The notes: generated from the sequence alone by a model not told the origin. 41,305 nt of DNA from Bacteroidota bacterium (GCA_029561305.1 JAKQJG010000168.1:1-41305), one strand, 5' to 3'; positions 25,436-34,560 are shown, counted from the first letter of the stretch. Program-made: numbers and translations.

Positions 25436-26506
25436 ATGGCAACGCCAAAATTTCTTCAGAATTCCAATAATTTTCAACAGGAATTAAAACGCAGGGTTAA
25501 CGAATATTTTGAAAACAGAAAGAAGTCAGCTACAGGTAATTTCGGCCTCTATTTTAAAGCTGCTTTATTCATGCTCTCTTATGTAGGTTTGTATATACAC
25601 CTGGTTTTTTTCACACCGCCGGTTTGGCTGGCCATTATTGAATGCTTCATGTTAGGTGGTTCAGCTGCTGCCATCGGTTTCAATATCATGCATGATGGGG
25701 GACACGGCAGTTTCAGCAAAAGTAAAACCTGGAATAAGTTGGCCGCAGTGTCTGCTAATTTTATGGGAGTAAGCCATATTATGTGGGCGATGAAACACAA
25801 TATTATCCATCACACATATACAAATATTGATGGGGTGGATGATGATATCGAGATAAGGCCTTACCTGCGTATGTGTGAAACACAGGAACGTCGTAAGATC
25901 CATCGTTTCCAGCATATTTATGTTTGGGTGTTGTATTGCTTATTGCACATCATGTGGATCTTCCTGTTTGACTACAAAAAATATTTCACCAAAAAAATCG
26001 GTACGGTTCCCATTAAAAAAATGAGCACCCGGGAGCACATTGCTTTTTGGACAGCAAAAGTTTTATACACTTTTATTTTTATTGCGGTACCCATTTATAT
26101 GCTTGGATTCTGGACATTCGCAATCGGCTTTTTGATCGCAACTACATTTACTGGTTTAGTTATCAGCGTGGTGTTTCAACTGGCACATACCGTTGAAGAA
26201 ACGGAGTTCCCAATGCCGGTTGGCGATACCAACAGGATCGAAAATGAATGGGCTATTCACCAGGTACAAACAACAGCTAATTTTGCTACCAAGAATAAAC
26301 TGATCTCCTGGCTGGTTGGAGGATTGAACTTCCAGATAGAACATCACCTTTTTCCAAAAATTTCCCATGTACACTATCCGGCTATCAGCAAGATCATAAG
26401 AGAAACCTGTAATGATTTTAACATCAAGTATATAGAGTTTCCAAAAATGCGGACTGCTATTGCATCGCATGCTTCTTTGTTGAGAAGAATGGGCAGGATG
26501 GATTAA
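25436..26506 (+). CDS. Membrane fatty acid desaturase (front-end/acyl-CoA desaturase type)
   Basis: A 356-aa di-iron membrane enzyme that introduces a double bond into acyl chains. The three His boxes are intact: HDGGH (86-90), HNIIHH (121-126) and QIEHH (300-304). The Gln in QIEHH is the mark of the front-end (delta-5/6-like, linoleoyl-CoA) branch, though no cytochrome b5 domain is fused. Hydrophobic segments lie at ~40-80, ~160-180 and ~205-250. The short gap to the terminator at 26527 suggests a single-gene transcript. The exact regiospecificity cannot be read from sequence. Confidence 0.93.
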   Translation: MATPKFLQNSNNFQQELKRRVNEYFENRKKSATGNFGLYFKAALFMLSYVGLYIHLVFFTPPVWLAIIECFMLGGSAAAIGFNIMHDGGHGSFSKSKTWNKLAAVSANFMGVSHIMWAMKHNIIHHTYTNIDGVDDDIEIRPYLRMCETQERRKIHRFQHIYVWVLYCLLHIMWIFLFDYKKYFTKKIGTVPIKKMSTREHIAFWTAKVLYTFIFIAVPIYMLGFWTFAIGFLIATTFTGLVISVVFQLAHTVEETEFPMPVGDTNRIENEWAIHQVQTTANFATKNKLISWLVGGLNFQIEHHLFPKISHVHYPAISKIIRETCNDFNIKYIEFPKMRTAIASHASLLRRMGRMD

Positions 26507-26526
26507 AAGCACATTTACTGATAAGT

Positions 26527-26559
26527 AAACTCCCTGCATGCATAATGCAGGGAGTTTTT
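26527..26559 (+). terminator. Rho-independent terminator of the desaturase gene
   Basis: A 13-bp perfect stem (26527-26539 with 26545-26557) around a 5-nt loop, ending in a short T tract. It lies 20 bp after the desaturase stop. Confidence 0.85.
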
Positions 26560-26590
26560 GTTTAATTTACAACCCTGTAATACTAATTAA

Positions 26591-27007
26591 ATGAAAAAAG
26601 CTACCTGGCACGATAAGCATAAACAAACTTTAAAATTTGGAGATAAACTGGCCGACGGCATTGCTGCAGGAATGGGTTCGTGGAACTTTCTTATTTGGCA
26701 AACCGTTGCGGTAGTGATATGGATGCTCCTGAACATAGTTGCGTTTGTGCAGCACTGGGATCCGTATCCCTTTATCCTGCTAAACCTTCTATTCTCAACA
26801 CAGGCTGCTTATGCAGCGCCTTTGATCATGATGAGCCAAAACAGGCAGGCTGCAAGAGACAGGATGCAGGCAGAAGAAGATTACCTGTGCAATATTGAAG
26901 CAAAACAGGAAATTGAAGCCTTACAGCGTCAACTGAGTAAAATTGAAACAGAAAAATTAGACCGGATAATAACGATGCTGGAAGAGATGAAGAAAACAAA
27001 TGCCTGA
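26591..27007 (+). CDS. DUF1003 family membrane protein
   Basis: A 138-aa protein with the DUF1003 pattern: a soluble start GDKLADGIAAGMGSWNFLIWQ, two membrane helices (TVAVVIWMLLNIVAFV and FILLNLLFSTQAAYAAPLIMM) and a polar QNRQAARDRMQAEEDY after the second, followed by a charged coiled-coil tail (EALQRQLSKIETEKLDRIITML). Length and layout are normal for the family. Its role is unknown. It follows the desaturase terminator, so it has its own promoter. Confidence 0.9.
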   Translation: MKKATWHDKHKQTLKFGDKLADGIAAGMGSWNFLIWQTVAVVIWMLLNIVAFVQHWDPYPFILLNLLFSTQAAYAAPLIMMSQNRQAARDRMQAEEDYLCNIEAKQEIEALQRQLSKIETEKLDRIITMLEEMKKTNA

Positions 27008-27080
27008 CGTGCAACGTAAAGAAATTTGTTTTTGTCTTATCCGTGTTCATATCAAATAAAGCTGGCAAATGCAGATTATG

Positions 27081-27088
27081 TAAATTTG
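27081..27088 (+). promoter_or_regulatory. -7 promoter element of glnS
   Basis: TAAATTTG matches TAnnTTTG and lies 18 bp before the glnS ATG. There is no clear TTTG at -33. Confidence 0.5.
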
Positions 27089-27106
27089 CCGTCACAACAT
27101 TAAAAA

Positions 27107-28765
27107 ATGACAGAAGAAAAGAGCCTGAATTTTATAGAAGAGATCATAGAAGAGGATTTAAAGAATGGGAAATATACGTCGATCCTTACCCGTTTTCCAC
27201 CTGAACCCAATGGCTACTTACATATTGGACATGCAAAAAGTATTTGTCTCAATTTTGGGCTTGGTCTGAAATATGGTGGTAAAACAAACCTGCGTTTTGA
27301 TGACACCAATCCAACCAAAGAAGAAACGGAGTATGTGGACAGCATAAAGGAAGATGTGCAATGGCTGGGCTTTAACTGGGCCCATGAATTATACGCCAGT
27401 GATTATTTTGATCAGTTATACAACTATGCTGTTACCCTCATAAAAAAAGAACTGGCCTATATAGATGACAGTACAGCGGAGGAAATTGCCACCATGAAAG
27501 GCTCTCCCACACAACCTGGTATTGCCAGCCCTTACCGAAGCAGGAGCGTTGAAGAAAACCTGCGCCTTTTTGCAGAAATGAAGGATGGTAAATACAGGGA
27601 CGGTGAAAAAGTGCTGAGGGCAAAGGTAGATATGGCTGCGCCAAACATGCACATGAGGGATCCTATCATTTACCGCATTAAACACGCACACCATCACCGC
27701 ACAGGAGATGCCTGGTGTATCTACCCGATGTATGACTTTGCACATGGACAGAGCGACAGCATTGAAAAGATTACCCATAGTATTTGTACACTTGAATTTA
27801 TACCGCACAGGGAACTGTATGATTGGCTGATTGAAAAGCTGGAGATATTCCCTTCAAAACAATATGAATTTGCCCGGCTCAACATGAACTATACGGTGAT
27901 GAGTAAACGCAAATTGCTGCAGCTGGTAGAAGAAAAACATGTGAGCAGCTGGGATGATCCCAGAATGCCAACCATCAGTGGTATGCGCCGGAGGGGTTAT
28001 ACTGCTGAAAGCATCCGGAATTTTTGCGATCGCATTGGCGTTGCCAAAAGAGAAAACCTCATCGACCTGGGGCTGCTGGAATTTTGTGTACGGGAGGACC
28101 TGAATAAAAAAGCCATGCGGGTGATGGCGGTGCTTGACCCGGTAAAACTGGTGATCACAAACTTTCCTGATAACGAATCAGAACAACTAACGGTGGAGAA
28201 TGGCCCGGATGAAAGTATGGGCAGCAGAACTGTTCCTTTAAGTAAAGAAGTGTGGATAGAAAGAGAAGATTTTATGGAAGTGCCGGCAAAGAAATATTTC
28301 CGCCTGTACCCTGGCAATATGGTAAGGCTGAAAAGCGCTTATATTGTACAATGTACCGGCTGCACTAAGGATGCTGAAGGCAATATTACTGAGATCCAGT
28401 GTACCTATATACCTGAAAGCCGCAGCAGCAGTGATACCAGCAACATCAATGTAAAAGCAACCATTCACTGGGTAAGTGCAGCTCATGCAGCCAATGCAGA
28501 GATCCGTTTGTATGACAGGTTGTTCAAGGTGGAGAATCCGGCAGACGAAGATGGAGATTTTAAAGATTATATCAATGAAGACTCCCTGCAAACCATACCC
28601 GCTTATGTGGAACCATCTTTAAAAAATGCTGCGGTAGGTGCCAACTATCAATTTTTGCGAAAAGGTTATTTTTGTTTAGATAAAGACAGCACTGCAGATC
28701 GTCTTATTTTCAACCGGACCGTAACGTTGAAAGATGCCTGGGCGAAAGAGATAAAGAAGGGTTGA
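27107..28765 (+). CDS. glnS: Glutaminyl-tRNA synthetase
   Basis: A 552-aa class I aminoacyl-tRNA synthetase that charges tRNA-Gln directly with glutamine. The HIGH motif is YLHIGH (residues 39-42 in [16 protein letters not shown]), and the KMSKS loop is VMSKRK near 267. [17 protein letters not shown] and the catalytic-domain WLGFNW are typical of GlnRS rather than GluRS. The C-terminal ~210 residues form the two beta-barrel anticodon-binding domains ([22 protein letters not shown]). Its presence means the cell need not use the GatCAB transamidation route for glutamine. It converges on pdhB over two hairpins. Confidence 0.96.
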   Translation: MTEEKSLNFIEEIIEEDLKNGKYTSILTRFPPEPNGYLHIGHAKSICLNFGLGLKYGGKTNLRFDDTNPTKEETEYVDSIKEDVQWLGFNWAHELYASDYFDQLYNYAVTLIKKELAYIDDSTAEEIATMKGSPTQPGIASPYRSRSVEENLRLFAEMKDGKYRDGEKVLRAKVDMAAPNMHMRDPIIYRIKHAHHHRTGDAWCIYPMYDFAHGQSDSIEKITHSICTLEFIPHRELYDWLIEKLEIFPSKQYEFARLNMNYTVMSKRKLLQLVEEKHVSSWDDPRMPTISGMRRRGYTAESIRNFCDRIGVAKRENLIDLGLLEFCVREDLNKKAMRVMAVLDPVKLVITNFPDNESEQLTVENGPDESMGSRTVPLSKEVWIEREDFMEVPAKKYFRLYPGNMVRLKSAYIVQCTGCTKDAEGNITEIQCTYIPESRSSSDTSNINVKATIHWVSAAHAANAEIRLYDRLFKVENPADEDGDFKDYINEDSLQTIPAYVEPSLKNAAVGANYQFLRKGYFCLDKDSTADRLIFNRTVTLKDAWAKEIKKG

Positions 28766-28787
28766 AGAGGCTGTAAGAAAGTAAACT

Positions 28788-28830
28788 TATAACAGGATCG
28801 GCCCGCCTTCGGCGGGCCGATCCTGTTATA
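28788..28830. terminator. 20-bp perfect hairpin after glnS
   Basis: A perfect 20-bp inverted repeat (28788-28807 with 28811-28830) with a TTC tip, GC-rich in its inner half. It lies 22 bp after the glnS stop. It lacks a T run, so it may act as an mRNA 3' end stabiliser or a weak bidirectional terminator. Confidence 0.65.
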
Positions 28831-28961
28831 CAATATCCGCTCTATTGACTCCCAATTCTTCCTGAAAGGCTGCAGGCTTATTTCGAACAAGTTTAATATC
28901 CAGGTATGTGATATTTAATTGTCATTGAGCTAAGCAAACTATTTTTCAAGAATGAGAGCAA

Positions 28962-28991
28962 CAAAAAATGGTGAAGCTCAGCTTCACCATT
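28962..28991 (-). terminator. Bidirectional terminator, mainly for pdhB
   Basis: An 11-bp stem (28967-28977 with 28981-28991) and a 3-nt loop. Read on the minus strand it is followed by six T (complement of 28963-28968); the + strand side is T-rich too. It lies 67 bp past the pdhB stop. Confidence 0.8.
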
Positions 28992-29058
28992 CTATCTTTT
29001 TCTTTTTTACCTTTTTGTCCTTCCAGCTCAACTCTTTCCCTCTTTTCTCCTCCTGGCC

Positions 29059-30042
29059 TTACTTCTTTAAATACATCACTTCCTTCACCAATTTCACCGT
29101 TCTCCCGATATTCGGCAAATAAGCCGCCACCAGGTTAGGTGCATAGTGCATAGGAGCGTCAGCGCTTGTAATACGACGTACCGGAGCATCTAAGTAATCA
29201 AACCCTTCTTTCTGTATGCGATAGGCAATTTCTGAGGATACAGAGGCAAATGGCCACTGTTCTTCAACAATTACCAGGCGGTTGGTTTTCTTTACACTCT
29301 CTAAAATAGTAAACCAATCCAGCGGGCGGATCGTTGCCACGTCAATTACCTCAGCCTCAATTCCTTCCTTTGCCAACTCTTCTGCAGCACCCAATGCAAC
29401 CTTCATCATTTTGTTAAATGAAACAATGGTTACATCCTTACCCGCTCTTTTCACAAAACATTTACCGATTGGCAATATATATTCTTCTTCAGGTACCTCA
29501 CCTTTATCACCATACATCACTTCGCTTTCCATAAACATAATAGGGTCGTCGTCCCTGATAGCAGCTTTTAATAATCCCTTTGCATCATAAGGATTACTTA
29601 CAGAAATAACTTTCAGTCCCGGAATATTTGCATACATACTTTCAAACGCAGTAGAATGCTGCGCACCTAACTGGCCGGCACTTCCATTGGCTCCACGAAA
29701 TACGATTGGGCAACCAACCTGTCCGCCACTCATGGCAAGCATTTTACTTGCGGTATTCAGTATCTGGTCCAAAGGAAGCACAGCAAAGTTCCAGGTCATA
29801 AACTCCACAATAGGGCGAAGACCGTTTTGTGCAGCACCTACAGCAATAGCTGCAAAACCAAGTTCGGCAATGGGCGTATCAATTACTCTTTTTTCACCAA
29901 ACTCGTCCAGCATACCCTGGCTCACTTTATAGGCGCCATTGTATTCGGCCACTTCTTCACCCATTAAAAATACCCTCTCGTCCCTCCTCATTTCTTCCTG
30001 CATTGCCTCTCTCAGGGCTTCTCTAAAAGCTATTTGTCGCAT
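29059..30042 (-). CDS. pdhB: Pyruvate dehydrogenase E1 component, beta subunit
   Basis: A 327-aa thiamine-dependent dehydrogenase subunit. With PdhA it decarboxylates pyruvate and hands the acetyl group to E2. The transketolase pyrimidine-binding domain occupies the first ~175 residues (FLMGEEVAEYNGAYKVSQGM; TPIAELGFAAIAVGAA; FMTWNFA; FRGANGSAGQLGAQHS), and the C-terminal transketolase domain the rest (DVTIVSFNKM; EVIDVATIRPLDW; IVEEQWPFASVSSEIAY). The family splits E1 into alpha and beta, so pdhA must lie elsewhere. A close TTTG-N20-TACATTTG promoter and a terminator show a single-gene transcript. Confidence 0.95.
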   Translation of the reverse strand: MRQIAFREALREAMQEEMRRDERVFLMGEEVAEYNGAYKVSQGMLDEFGEKRVIDTPIAELGFAAIAVGAAQNGLRPIVEFMTWNFAVLPLDQILNTASKMLAMSGGQVGCPIVFRGANGSAGQLGAQHSTAFESMYANIPGLKVISVSNPYDAKGLLKAAIRDDDPIMFMESEVMYGDKGEVPEEEYILPIGKCFVKRAGKDVTIVSFNKMMKVALGAAEELAKEGIEAEVIDVATIRPLDWFTILESVKKTNRLVIVEEQWPFASVSSEIAYRIQKEGFDYLDAPVRRITSADAPMHYAPNLVAAYLPNIGRTVKLVKEVMYLKK

Positions 30043-30083
30043 GAGCGTTTATATTTATTGTAGATAATTTTTTGTAAGGAACG

Positions 30084-30115
30084 CAAATGTATTTCATCAA
30101 CAGCAGATAAGCAAA
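30084..30115 (-). promoter_or_regulatory. Promoter of pdhB (TTTG-N20-TACATTTG)
   Basis: On the minus strand, TTTG (30112-30115) and TACATTTG (30084-30091) are 20 bp apart, a full match to the Bacteroidota housekeeping promoter. The predicted 5' leader to the ATG is ~35-40 nt. The rest of 30043-30281 holds no gene. Confidence 0.8.
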
Positions 30116-30281
30116 TTGGTTTTAAGCCATGAAAGGTGTAAGAAGTTTGGGAACGTTTGCAACAGTTGATGATGTTATACAAAACATACAAATCCCCGCC
30201 TGGATATCAAACAATGTTGTTAGATTAAATTGATGCTGCCAAGCCGGATTGTTCAGTTATAAACAGAAAAGCAACCCCATT

Positions 30282-30307
30282 AAAAAAGGAGCAATGGCCC
30301 GCTCCTT
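30282..30307 (-). terminator. Terminator of the sigma/anti-sigma operon
   Basis: AAGGAGC and GCTCCTT arms (30301-30307, 30286-30292) give a 7-bp stem with an 8-nt loop, followed on the minus strand by six T. It lies 27 bp after the stop at 30334. Confidence 0.8.
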
Positions 30308-30333
30308 GAAAAAAATATATTCGGCAAAAAAAG

Positions 30334-31545
30334 TTATTTAAGTCTGAATGCAGCTCCCAGTTGAATGCTTTTAAAATTATCATTTACCCTTGACAGGTTT
30401 TTATAGCCATCTTTTACCATCCCGGTGAGGCCATAACTGCCGCTTAGCTCAAGTGCTATCCAGTTGGTGGGGGAATATTTTAAACCTGCACCAAACAACA
30501 CATTAAAACGATTAATATCATTCAGCCCAAACTTCCTGTATGGATCAGGATCCCCAATGTAAGAATTGGGCACATTGTATACTTCTGCCTGGGTAATATA
30601 TGTTGGCACCAACCCTACCATCATTGAAAACCTGCTTGTTCCCATCTGGCGCTGCAGGTATACAGGAACTCTTACAGAACTGATACTATTGATACGGGCA
30701 TCCGAACTGCGTTGATCAGCAGGCTTGGTCTTCACCCGGTAGCGGTCGCTGATAATATGACTAGCATAATTCACACCTACAGAATAGGAACTGCCACTTT
30801 CCAATTTTTTATTCATTCTTAACCCAACGTAATAACCAGCTTTCCTGTTCAGCCTGATAAGGTCGACTCCTCCCACAGCTTCAATACTGATCTTGCTGGC
30901 TCCGGGGGTTTTTCTTTTATCAATTGGCTTCAATGAACTTTTGATAGATTGTTTATCCGTTAATGGAGATATGCCGGCACTTAGATAGCCGGACGACGGT
31001 ACAGCGATCAGTTCAGCATTTGCCTCGACCCTTTCCAAATAATTATCAGCAAATGTCTCAGTATTTTTACTGCTGTTTATTTTATTTTCTTGCACTGTAC
31101 CATTAAACTCAATTACAGGAACCTGCGAACCATCACTGTAGTTGGCCGAAATAATTTTTACTTTTCTGCCAACTAAAGGAGCGATAACATTAGCAGAGGA
31201 ATTGTCTGCAGGAACAAAGGCCGTTTTTTTGTCAGCTGGAGGGTTTTCAAGGGGCTGCATTGCTACAGCACCGGTTGCCTTATCCGTACTTTCTATGACT
31301 TGTACATCAACAGCAGGTTTTATAGTATCTGCAACAAAAGTAGAATGATTAAAATGTTGCACTGCAAAAAAAGCTGTAGCAATTAATATCGCTGAAGCCA
31401 ACAGCAATACAAATGGCCGCCGCTTTTTTCCACCTTCCTTGTCAAGGTCTGCCTCCATTTGTTGCCACATAGCATCCGCGTTAGAGAACTTTCTTTCTCC
31501 AAGGCCTTCTTTAAAAATTTTATCTATGTTTGAGTGTTCACTCAT
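30334..31545 (-). CDS. Putative dual-membrane-spanning anti-sigma factor (Dma-like) with C-terminal beta-barrel
   Basis: A 403-aa protein overlapping the sigma factor gene by 4 bp (ATGA). Residues 1-43 are soluble and charged (IDKIFKEGLGERKF; MWQQMEADLD), a likely sigma-binding part. One membrane helix follows at ~44-62 after KKRRP, so the N-terminus should be cytoplasmic. Residues ~65-215 are a Ser/Asn/Lys-rich low-complexity linker long enough to cross the periplasm. Residues ~215-403 are an 8-strand-like outer-membrane barrel (SKISIEAVGGVDLIRL; YYVGLRM; SVGVNYAS; WIALELSGSYGL; final SIQLGAAFRLK). This order matches the Dma proteins of Bacteroides. The barrel and helix are seen in the sequence; anti-sigma activity is inferred from architecture and operon. 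Confidence 0.8.
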   Translation of the reverse strand: MSEHSNIDKIFKEGLGERKFSNADAMWQQMEADLDKEGGKKRRPFVLLLASAILIATAFFAVQHFNHSTFVADTIKPAVDVQVIESTDKATGAVAMQPLENPPADKKTAFVPADNSSANVIAPLVGRKVKIISANYSDGSQVPVIEFNGTVQENKINSSKNTETFADNYLERVEANAELIAVPSSGYLSAGISPLTDKQSIKSSLKPIDKRKTPGASKISIEAVGGVDLIRLNRKAGYYVGLRMNKKLESGSSYSVGVNYASHIISDRYRVKTKPADQRSSDARINSISSVRVPVYLQRQMGTSRFSMMVGLVPTYITQAEVYNVPNSYIGDPDPYRKFGLNDINRFNVLFGAGLKYSPTNWIALELSGSYGLTGMVKDGYKNLSRVNDNFKSIQLGAAFRLK

Positions 31546-32132
31546 ACCCTTTGAATTTTTTTGATCAGTTCCTTTCTGTCTAATTTTTCACTCAGTATTT
31601 TTCTTGCTTTGGCCAGATGGCTTTGTGATGTTCGTTCTGCTATATCCAATAACTCCCCTATTTCACTATGATTGTATTCTTCAAAAACATAGAGGTTAAA
31701 CACAAGCCTGGTTGTATCAGGCAGGTATTTTAATATTTCCATCAAAAACTCCTGGTGATACTTTTCCTCAATCCCATCGGTTGTTATATGCACAGAACTG
31801 TTTAAAACCCCCTCATCATGCAGGGTATAGTCCTTCAAAGGGATTACACGGGATTGTGTTGTATAATTAGGGCGGCTGATATAAGTAAGGCAGCAATTGA
31901 CCACAATTCTTTTCATCCAGCCTTCAAAGGAACCTTTGCCGGTATACTTATTTATATGTTTAAATATCCGCAAATAAGCATTGTTCAATGCCTCCTCTGC
32001 ATCAGCCTGCGTATTTACATACCGAACTGAAATACTCATAAAAGTATTGAAGTACCGGTAATACAACGCTTTTTGAGCAGCCCGGTCATTGGCTTTACAA
32101 CCATCCAGCAAGTATTGCAGTGTGGGATCCAT
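31542..32132 (-). CDS. ECF-family RNA polymerase sigma factor
   Basis: A 196-aa sigma-70 family protein. Region 2 covers ~20-90 (AQKALYYRYFNTFMSISVRYVNTQADAEEALNNAYLRIF, and GSFEGWMKRIVVN), and region 4 ~130-190 with LPDTTRLVFNLYVFEEYNHSEIGELLDI and the recognition helix TSQSHLAKARKIL. It directs polymerase to a specific promoter set. The downstream partner overlaps by 4 bp and likely controls it. A TACCTTTC element 38 bp upstream (32170-32177, minus) could be a weak promoter. The regulon is unknown; known Das sigma factors in Bacteroides affect vesiculation. Confidence 0.92.
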   Translation of the reverse strand: MDPTLQYLLDGCKANDRAAQKALYYRYFNTFMSISVRYVNTQADAEEALNNAYLRIFKHINKYTGKGSFEGWMKRIVVNCCLTYISRPNYTTQSRVIPLKDYTLHDEGVLNSSVHITTDGIEEKYHQEFLMEILKYLPDTTRLVFNLYVFEEYNHSEIGELLDIAERTSQSHLAKARKILSEKLDRKELIKKIQRV

Positions 32133-32275
32133 TATTGCCCCTGGCAGTTAAATTTTGATTAATGAATTTGAAAGGTATAGTTACTGCATGCTGCTGCGGT
32201 TTGTAAAAAGACCTCTCTTTGATGATTAAATACGCAACAAGATAAAAAATTTATCTGGAATCCATATACTTAAAA

Positions 32276-32305
32276 CAAAAAAGCCATCCGTGGTAAACGA
32301 ATGGC
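32276..32305 (-). terminator. Terminator of the tRNA-tuf-secE-nusG operon
   Basis: GCCAT/ATGGC and CGT/ACG arms with a U-G pair between them form a 9-bp stem around a 5-nt loop (32283-32305); on the minus strand a six-T run follows. It lies 23 bp after the nusG stop and closes the operon before the sigma gene region. Confidence 0.82.
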
Positions 32306-32327
32306 CTGCTGTATAAAGTTATTACGG

Positions 32328-32912
32328 TTATGATATTTTCTCTACCTGCATATAATTCAATTCCACTGGAGTGGCCCTTCCAAATATCTTTACCTGTACT
32401 TTCAGTTTTTTCTTTTCATCATTTACTTCTTCCACCTGGCCATTAAAATCATTAAACGGACCATCGATGATTTTGATGGTTTCGCCGATGATGAATGGCT
32501 CGCTCATTGTCATTCCTCCACCTTCACCCATTTCATCCACTTTGCCCAGCATCTTATTTACTTCTGCTTTGCGAAGAGAAATAATATTGCCCTTACTGCC
32601 TTTTCCGTCGGTTAAAAAGTGCATCACATTGCTGATGTTACTGATATGCTGTACCATATCATCATTCAGTTTATTACCGGCAACTTCAATCATCACATAA
32701 CCAGGGTAAAAGTTCCTTTCCCTCATTACCTTTTTACCAGCCTGTACCTTATATACTTTTTCAACAGGAAGAAATATCTGTTTAATAATTTCTGTCCAGC
32801 CATTGCGGATGATGTCCTTATCAAGATATTCTTTGATCTTACGTTCTTTACCGCTTACAACACGGAGTACGTACCATTTATTTTCTTTTTCCTGTACGTT
32901 AGTTTCTTCCAT
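32328..32912 (-). CDS. nusG: Transcription elongation/antitermination factor NusG
   Basis: A 194-aa protein. The NGN domain (KWYVLRVVSGKERKIKEYL to FYPGYVMIEV) binds the polymerase clamp; a linker rich in Gly and Met (GEGGGMTMSEP) leads to the C-terminal KOW domain (GETIKIIDGPFNDFNGQVEEV; VQVKIFGRATPVELNY), which contacts Rho or ribosomal S10. It follows secE by 6 bp, the usual order. Unusually, no rplK-rplA-rplJ-rplL-rpoB genes follow; a terminator and an ECF sigma operon do. Confidence 0.96.
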   Translation of the reverse strand: MEETNVQEKENKWYVLRVVSGKERKIKEYLDKDIIRNGWTEIIKQIFLPVEKVYKVQAGKKVMRERNFYPGYVMIEVAGNKLNDDMVQHISNISNVMHFLTDGKGSKGNIISLRKAEVNKMLGKVDEMGEGGGMTMSEPFIIGETIKIIDGPFNDFNGQVEEVNDEKKKLKVQVKIFGRATPVELNYMQVEKIS

Positions 32913-32918
32913 TATTAC

Positions 32919-33110
32919 TTAAAATAAAGAGTAAATAAATTTAAGAGCAGTGTTAGCGACAAAATCCATTAATGCAACCAGGGCCGTAATAAACAAGGTA
33001 GCCCCCAATACAATCATAGTGGATTGCTGCAATTGGTCCCATGCAGGCCAAGTTACTTTTTCCACCAATTCTTTGTAGGAATCCTTTACGTACGCAGAAA
33101 ATTTGTTCAT
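32919..33110 (-). CDS. secE: Preprotein translocase subunit SecE
   Basis: A 63-aa short-form SecE. An amphipathic helix (YVKDSYKELVEKVTWPAWDQ) is followed by one membrane helix (STMIVLGATLFITALVALMDFVA). It clamps SecY in the inner membrane. The single-helix length is normal outside the gamma-proteobacteria. It lies between tRNA-Trp and nusG, the expected place. Confidence 0.95.
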   Translation of the reverse strand: MNKFSAYVKDSYKELVEKVTWPAWDQLQQSTMIVLGATLFITALVALMDFVANTALKFIYSLF

Positions 33111-33123
33111 AAATTAAGTTTTA

Positions 33124-33193
33124 AATTTGAAAATTTGAAAATTTGATGATGAGATTGACACATTACCAAATCTCCAAATTATCAAATCAATTT
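33124..33193. repeat. AATTTGA-type inverted intergenic repeat (secE - tRNA-Trp)
   Basis: Three direct AAATTTGA words on the left and their inverse words (CAAATCTCCAAATTATCAAAT) on the right, with a short non-matching centre, form an imperfect long palindrome. The same family occurs at 34945-35055. Confidence 0.65.
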
Positions 33194-33199
33194 AATCAG

Positions 33200-33270
33200 C
33201 ACGGGCACTAGGATTCGAACCCAGATCAAAGGTTTTGGAGACCCGTATGCTACCGTTGCACCATGCCCGT
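33200..33270 (-). tRNA. trnW: tRNA-Trp (anticodon CCA)
   Basis: 71 nt. Acceptor arms ACGGGCA/TGCCCGT, D-arm, anticodon loop CTCCAAA with CCA, T-arm with GGTTCGAATCC, discriminator G. CCA is not encoded. It lies between tuf and secE, as usual in Bacteroidota. Confidence 0.95.
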
Positions 33271-33372
33271 ATAAAAGCTAAAAGCTATTTCGTTTTACCG
33301 AAACAGCTTTTAGAATATGTTGCAAATATATAAATATAATTTGCTTAAAGCTAAAAGCTCCTGGCTCTAAGC
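33271..33372. repeat. AGCTAAAAGCT repeats and hairpin between tRNA-Trp and tuf
   Basis: AAAAGCT words are repeated at 33273, 33280, 33341 and 33351. One pair forms an imperfect hairpin (33280-33292 with 33299-33311; 12 of 13 pairs, 6-nt loop), with a T-rich tail on the minus strand, so it may attenuate after tuf or guide processing of tRNA-Trp. Confidence 0.6.
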
Positions 33373-34560
33373 TTATTTGATAATTTCAGTAACCTGTCCG
33401 GCACCTACTGTACGGCCACCTTCACGAATCGCAAATTTCAAACCTTTTTCCATTGCGATAGGCTGGATCAACTTAACAGTTAAGTTGGTATTGTCACCAG
33501 GCATCACCATTTCAGTACCCGCATTCAGGCTAACTTCACCAGTTACGTCTGTTGTACGGAAATAGAATTGTGGACGGTATTTGTTGAAGAACGGCGTATG
33601 ACGGCCACCTTCTTCTTTGCTCAACACATATACTTCACCTTTGAATTCAGTGTGCGGAGTGATAGTACCTGGTTTGCAAAGAACCATACCACGACGGATT
33701 TGGGTCTTTTCAATACCACGTAACAACAAACCTGCATTATCACCAGCTTCACCTTCGTCAAGCAATTTCTTAAACATTTCAACACCTGTACAAGTAGTAG
33801 CCAATGGTTTTTCCATTAAACCAACGATTTCCATTGCTTCACCTACTTTAATACGGCCTCTTTCAATACGGCCTGTAGCTACAGTACCACGACCAGTAAT
33901 TGAGAATACATCCTCAACACTCATCAGGAAAGGAAGGTCAACCAAACGTGGAGGCATTGGAATATAGCTATCTACAGCAGCCATTAACTCGTCGATTTTG
34001 CCAGTCCATTGTGGATCACCAGCCAAAGCGCCTGTTGCAGAACCCTGGATGATAGGTGTTTTATCACCATCAAAACCATAAGAAGTCAACAATTCACGAA
34101 TTTCCATTTCTACCAATTCAAGTAATTCAGGATCATCCACCAAATCTACTTTATTCATAAACACTACAATCTGTGGTACACCTACCTGGCGTGCCAACAA
34201 GATGTGTTCTTTAGTCTGAGGCATTGGACCGTCGGTAGCAGCCACCACAAGGATAGCGCCATCCATCTGGGCAGCACCAGTGATCATATTTTTCACATAG
34301 TCAGCGTGACCTGGACAGTCAACGTGAGCATAGTGACGAGTAGCAGTAGCATACTCTACGTGAGCTGTATTGATAGTAATACCCCTTTCTTTTTCTTCCG
34401 GAGCACCATCAATATCATCATAATTTTTTTTCTCCGCTAAACCTTTTTTTGACAAAACATCGGTTATAGCGGCTGTAAGTGTTGTTTTACCGTGATCCAC
34501 GTGACCAATAGTACCAACGTTTAGATGGGGTTTATCCCTCTTGAAAGATTCTTTTGCCAT
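33373..34560 (-). CDS. tuf: Elongation factor Tu
   Basis: A 395-aa GTPase that carries aminoacyl-tRNA to the ribosome. G1 GHVDHGKT, G2 region [11 protein letters not shown]3 DCPGHADY, G4 NKVD and G5 GSATGAL are all in place in the first ~185 residues; domains 2 and 3 follow ([37 protein letters not shown]) to the terminal [10 protein letters not shown]. The start is not preceded by a Shine-Dalgarno. It is within the tRNA operon, transcribed from the promoter at 35408-35437. Confidence 0.98.
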   Translation of the reverse strand: MAKESFKRDKPHLNVGTIGHVDHGKTTLTAAITDVLSKKGLAEKKNYDDIDGAPEEKERGITINTAHVEYATATRHYAHVDCPGHADYVKNMITGAAQMDGAILVVAATDGPMPQTKEHILLARQVGVPQIVVFMNKVDLVDDPELLELVEMEIRELLTSYGFDGDKTPIIQGSATGALAGDPQWTGKIDELMAAVDSYIPMPPRLVDLPFLMSVEDVFSITGRGTVATGRIERGRIKVGEAMEIVGLMEKPLATTCTGVEMFKKLLDEGEAGDNAGLLLRGIEKTQIRRGMVLCKPGTITPHTEFKGEVYVLSKEEGGRHTPFFNKYRPQFYFRTTDVTGEVSLNAGTEMVMPGDNTNLTVKLIQPIAMEKGLKFAIREGGRTVGAGQVTEIIK

